Below, one piece after another: positions 6,774 through 8,464 of a stretch of 8,464 bases of DNA (position 1 is the stretch's first letter; each line of letters starts with the position of its first letter). This DNA is from Bacillota bacterium. GTDB taxonomy: Bacteria; Bacillota; Bacilli; Alicyclobacillales; SLC66. The notes under the pieces are model-generated. The model ran no database searches. It had not been told where the DNA came from and saw nothing but the letters and a program-made list of their open reading frames with translations. The DNA lies in the NCBI GenBank assembly GCA_021797415.1, contig JAJZZT010000065.1, positions 1 through 8,464 on the forward strand. The letters run 5' to 3'. The position numbers and the translations under genes are program-made.

Positions 6774-6790
6774 TTTAACATGATGTTAAA
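6774..6790. promoter_or_regulatory. Perfect 17-bp palindrome, operator candidate
   Basis: TTTAACAT (6774-6781) and ATGTTAAA (6783-6790) are perfect inverted repeats around one base. The site covers the predicted start of HTH-gene transcription in the divergent intergenic region. It is a natural place for autorepression, and possibly for control of the divergent gene. Confidence 0.7.
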
Positions 6791-6799
6791 TGTATTTAT

Positions 6800-6805
6800 A
6801 GGAGG
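6800..6805 (+). promoter_or_regulatory. Ribosome binding site of the HTH gene
   Basis: AGGAGG lies eight bases before the TTG at 6814. The ATG at 6806 abuts it with no spacing and opens only a three-codon frame, so the TTG is the better start. Confidence 0.65.
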
Positions 6806-6813
6806 ATGTCCAA

Positions 6814-7524
6814 TTGAAACAGATCGCAACACAAAAAACCGCACGGAAACCGGCCAATGAACACCCCACCACGCCTTCGTCCATTGGGGCATCCTGGTCT
6901 TCCAGCTTTTCGAACAAGCCCATTTTTGCTAAAGACATCCAGAGCTTGCGATATACGCTGGGCTATTCGTATCGGGAAACCCTTTATTTGCTGGGCTATC
7001 CGCAGAAAGTGCTGATGGGCGACAAGGAAACGGACGATGCAGCGGGCAACCAGGTGGTGGAGCCCTCGTTGTCCATATTGATTCGCATGCTCTGGGCCTA
7101 CCCGGAAGATTGCCCCATGCCGGAAATGCCCAGCGTAGAGGAGATGCGCAAGCGGTTCGCCGGACTGGCCTCCAAGCGCGGAAGAGATGGATTGGCGTCG
7201 GCCAACTGGCTCGCGGTGCTCTCCGGCGCCCGGTACAACAACGGAGCCGACTGGCAATCGCAAGGAAAGTCTCCCGCGCCGCCCACCAAGCGTTTGTTCT
7301 GGATCATCAGCCATATGGCGGACAAATATGGCGAGAAGGAAGCCTTGCGGCGATGGATGGCCGCAGCCGAGGCCGAAGCCGACGCCAGGGGGACCACTCT
7401 GCAAACGATCCTCGACAACAGAAGCGGTTGGCCAAAGTTGCCCGGAGAGAAGGTGTCTGGAGGGTCGGTGCCCAAGAAATTCCGCGCCGCCCAGGAAACA
7501 TCGGACGACGCGGAAGACGAGTAG
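6814..7524 (+). CDS. Probable helix-turn-helix DNA-binding protein
   Basis: This 236-residue protein is the only plus-strand gene in the window. Residues ~39-67 (FAKDIQSLRYTLGYSYRETL then YLLGY) look like an XRE-type helix-turn-helix. A segment SLSILIRMLWAYPEDCPMPEMPS follows at 85-107; it resembles transcriptional regulators of conjugative plasmids, as I remember them. A second segment at ~128-175 (SANWLAVLSGARYNNGADW, then KRLFWIISHMADKYG) has a similar feel and may be a second, degenerate HTH. The C-terminus is acidic (TSDDAEDE). The start is TTG with AGGAGG eight bases upstream; the nearer ATG at 6806 reads only MSN-stop. A good promoter and a palindrome precede it, which suggests self-regulation. 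The family assignment is tentative and no named regulator is recognised. Confidence 0.8.
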   Translation: MKQIATQKTARKPANEHPTTPSSIGASWSSSFSNKPIFAKDIQSLRYTLGYSYRETLYLLGYPQKVLMGDKETDDAAGNQVVEPSLSILIRMLWAYPEDCPMPEMPSVEEMRKRFAGLASKRGRDGLASANWLAVLSGARYNNGADWQSQGKSPAPPTKRLFWIISHMADKYGEKEALRRWMAAAEAEADARGTTLQTILDNRSGWPKLPGEKVSGGSVPKKFRAAQETSDDAEDE

Positions 7525-7539
7525 TCTATTGAGCGACTA

Positions 7540-7992
7540 TTAGACGGCCTGCTTTAATGCGGTTTGCGCGTCCACGATCCACCCGCAGGCCAATGTAGCG
7601 TTCAGCAATCCGCGGACAAAGCAGACAAAATCCGCATCGGACATATCTGTAAAATCTTCGGTATCCGAATGGTTCATGGATTTGTCCGCAACAGGTTGCA
7701 GATATTCACGGTCCCACCGCCACGCCGTACCCAACGCATCCGTCCAGGGATGCGTTAGCGGAGACGCGCCGGGCAATACCGAAAAACCCTGTCCGATCTG
7801 GGCCAGCCCGAATCGCACGCCGTCGGCATACATATTCGCCTGGTCTTCTGGCGGTGTCGTGTTGCCGCTGGCTTCAATGCCTTCCAGCCATCGCCGAAGG
7901 TCACTCATTTCAAAATGATTCATCCCGAAGAACACATCAGGACGAGATACGGTTACAGAAACCCGTTGTTCGACTTCGTTTATACCAAACAT
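7540..7992 (-). CDS. Unknown 150-residue protein
   Basis: I do not recognise this protein. It starts at an ATG with AAAGGA about eight bases upstream. It is acidic, with no signal peptide or membrane segment, and several aromatic-rich stretches are visible (WRWDREYLQP at 91-100, DFVCFVRGLL at 121-130). The gene lies 81 bases downstream of the DnaC-like gene on the same strand, so the two are probably co-transcribed. It ends convergently with the HTH gene, only 15 bases from that gene's stop. Consistent codon use and the clear start support a real gene. A role in replication is suggested only by its neighbour. Confidence 0.75.
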   Translation of the reverse strand: MFGINEVEQRVSVTVSRPDVFFGMNHFEMSDLRRWLEGIEASGNTTPPEDQANMYADGVRFGLAQIGQGFSVLPGASPLTHPWTDALGTAWRWDREYLQPVADKSMNHSDTEDFTDMSDADFVCFVRGLLNATLACGWIVDAQTALKQAV

Positions 7993-8073
7993 GCTTTATA
8001 TCCTTTTAATGAACCAATTCGATAAGGACATCGTTTTGTGCCCGTAAAATGCTTATAGACCAATATTGCTTGA

Positions 8074-8464
8074 TCACACAGACTGACCGCGCCGATAACT
8101 CTGCCAGTCAAGACTCAACAACATGCCTCTCTCGCAGAGGCGGTCATAAGCGGCTGACCCCATGTAAGACTCAATGCTTTTGGGAAGTTCATTCGAAAGG
8201 ACGATGGTGGGTTTCAAGTCCAGATAACGCAGGTTGATCACTTCAAACAAGTGAACCTCATCGCCTTTCCCCCCACCAAACTGTTTGCCGACCTCGTCGA
8301 TGATTAACAGGTCCACTTCGGCGAATCCGCGTATCGCTTCCCATTCGGTCAGGCGGTCTCCCTGAGCGGGTTGGCTTTTATCCCAGGATTCCCTGATCCG
8401 CGCGATCATGCCGCGCGCGGTGGTCAGCACCACGCCGAAGCCCGATGCCATCACCGTTTTGGTG
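8074..8464 (-). CDS. DnaC-like helicase loader ATPase, 5' end outside window
   Basis: The frame is open to the right edge, so only the C-terminal ~130 residues are present. They match the AAA+ fold of DnaC/IstB-type proteins. The Walker B DLLIIDEVG is near 8313-8287, PTIVLSN (sensor I) near 8211-8191, and a YDRLCERG segment with the expected arginines near 8148-8125. LDWQSYR lies close to the end, as in DnaC-type loaders. The stretch VVLTTARGM upstream of Walker B also fits. Walker A (GxxGxGKT) would lie beyond the window, so it cannot be checked. In this family, DnaC-like proteins deliver the replicative helicase to an origin. IstB, the transposase helper, is the alternative; no istA-like gene is visible here, and the replication/recombination neighbours favour a phage- or plasmid-type loader. 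Confidence 0.87.
   Translation of the reverse strand, partial: TKTVMASGFGVVLTTARGMIARIRESWDKSQPAQGDRLTEWEAIRGFAEVDLLIIDEVGKQFGGGKGDEVHLFEVINLRYLDLKPTIVLSNELPKSIESYMGSAAYDRLCERGMLLSLDWQSYRRGQSV

Noticed and set aside
6806..6817. Three-codon leader peptide (MSN) overlapping the HTH gene start
   Set aside because: Its ATG abuts the Shine-Dalgarno with no spacer, so initiation there is unlikely.
7522..7545. Short inverted repeats between the convergent gene ends (TAGTC/GACTA, GTCTA/TAGAC)
   Set aside because: Stems are only five AT-rich pairs with no T-tract on either strand; not enough for a terminator call.
8061..8068. CAATATTG palindrome between the DnaC-like and 150-residue genes
   Set aside because: Eight bases of AT-rich symmetry are expected by chance, and no promoter elements align with it.
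1..8464. CRISPR arrays, tRNA or rRNA genes, insertion-sequence ends, iterons
   Set aside because: I looked for direct-repeat arrays, terminal inverted repeats and RNA-gene motifs and saw none. Absence of iterons was judged by eye only.

Overview
The window looks like part of a plasmid or integrative element from a moderately GC-rich Gram-negative bacterium. I favour a proteobacterium, but the host is a weak guess based on composition, strong AGGAGG-type ribosome binding sites and sigma70-like promoters. There are no rRNA, tRNA, transposase or metabolic genes. The recognisable products are a DnaC-like helicase loader, a RecD2-family helicase and a YqaJ-family nuclease, which together suggest the replication/recombination module of a mobile element. 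The window is almost fully coding, and no stretch over 300 bases lacks a gene.

Layout from right to left, since most genes are on the minus strand. A DnaC-like ATPase is cut by the right edge (8464-8074). Next comes a 150-residue protein of unknown function (7992-7540). A lone plus-strand gene (6814-7524) encodes a probable helix-turn-helix DNA-binding protein and runs divergently from a 236-residue unknown minus-strand gene (6713-6003). The ~100-bp divergent region between these two holds a good promoter and a perfect 17-bp palindrome at its predicted start point. A hairpin terminator candidate follows the 236-residue gene. Then comes recD2 (5903-3015), whose promoter sits inside a 32-bp near-perfect palindrome.

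A near-consensus promoter (TTGACA-17-TACCAT) lies across the 3' end of recD2. It should transcribe a helical, charged protein of unknown function (2967-2272) and possibly the genes beyond it. Those are a 347-residue unknown protein (2176-1133) and a YqaJ-like nuclease that runs off the left edge (1133-1). The last two overlap by one base (TGATG), so they are probably translationally coupled.

My reading is a regulated DNA-processing module: helicase loader for replication, RecD2 helicase for unwinding, YqaJ exonuclease for end resection, and a local HTH protein as a possible regulator. Four proteins are unrecognised. The most interesting is the 347-residue one, because the gene coupled to a YqaJ exonuclease is often its single-strand annealing partner and no RecT/Bet-type protein is recognisable here. 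Three genes (recD2, the 236-residue unknown and the HTH gene) begin with TTG behind strong Shine-Dalgarno sequences.
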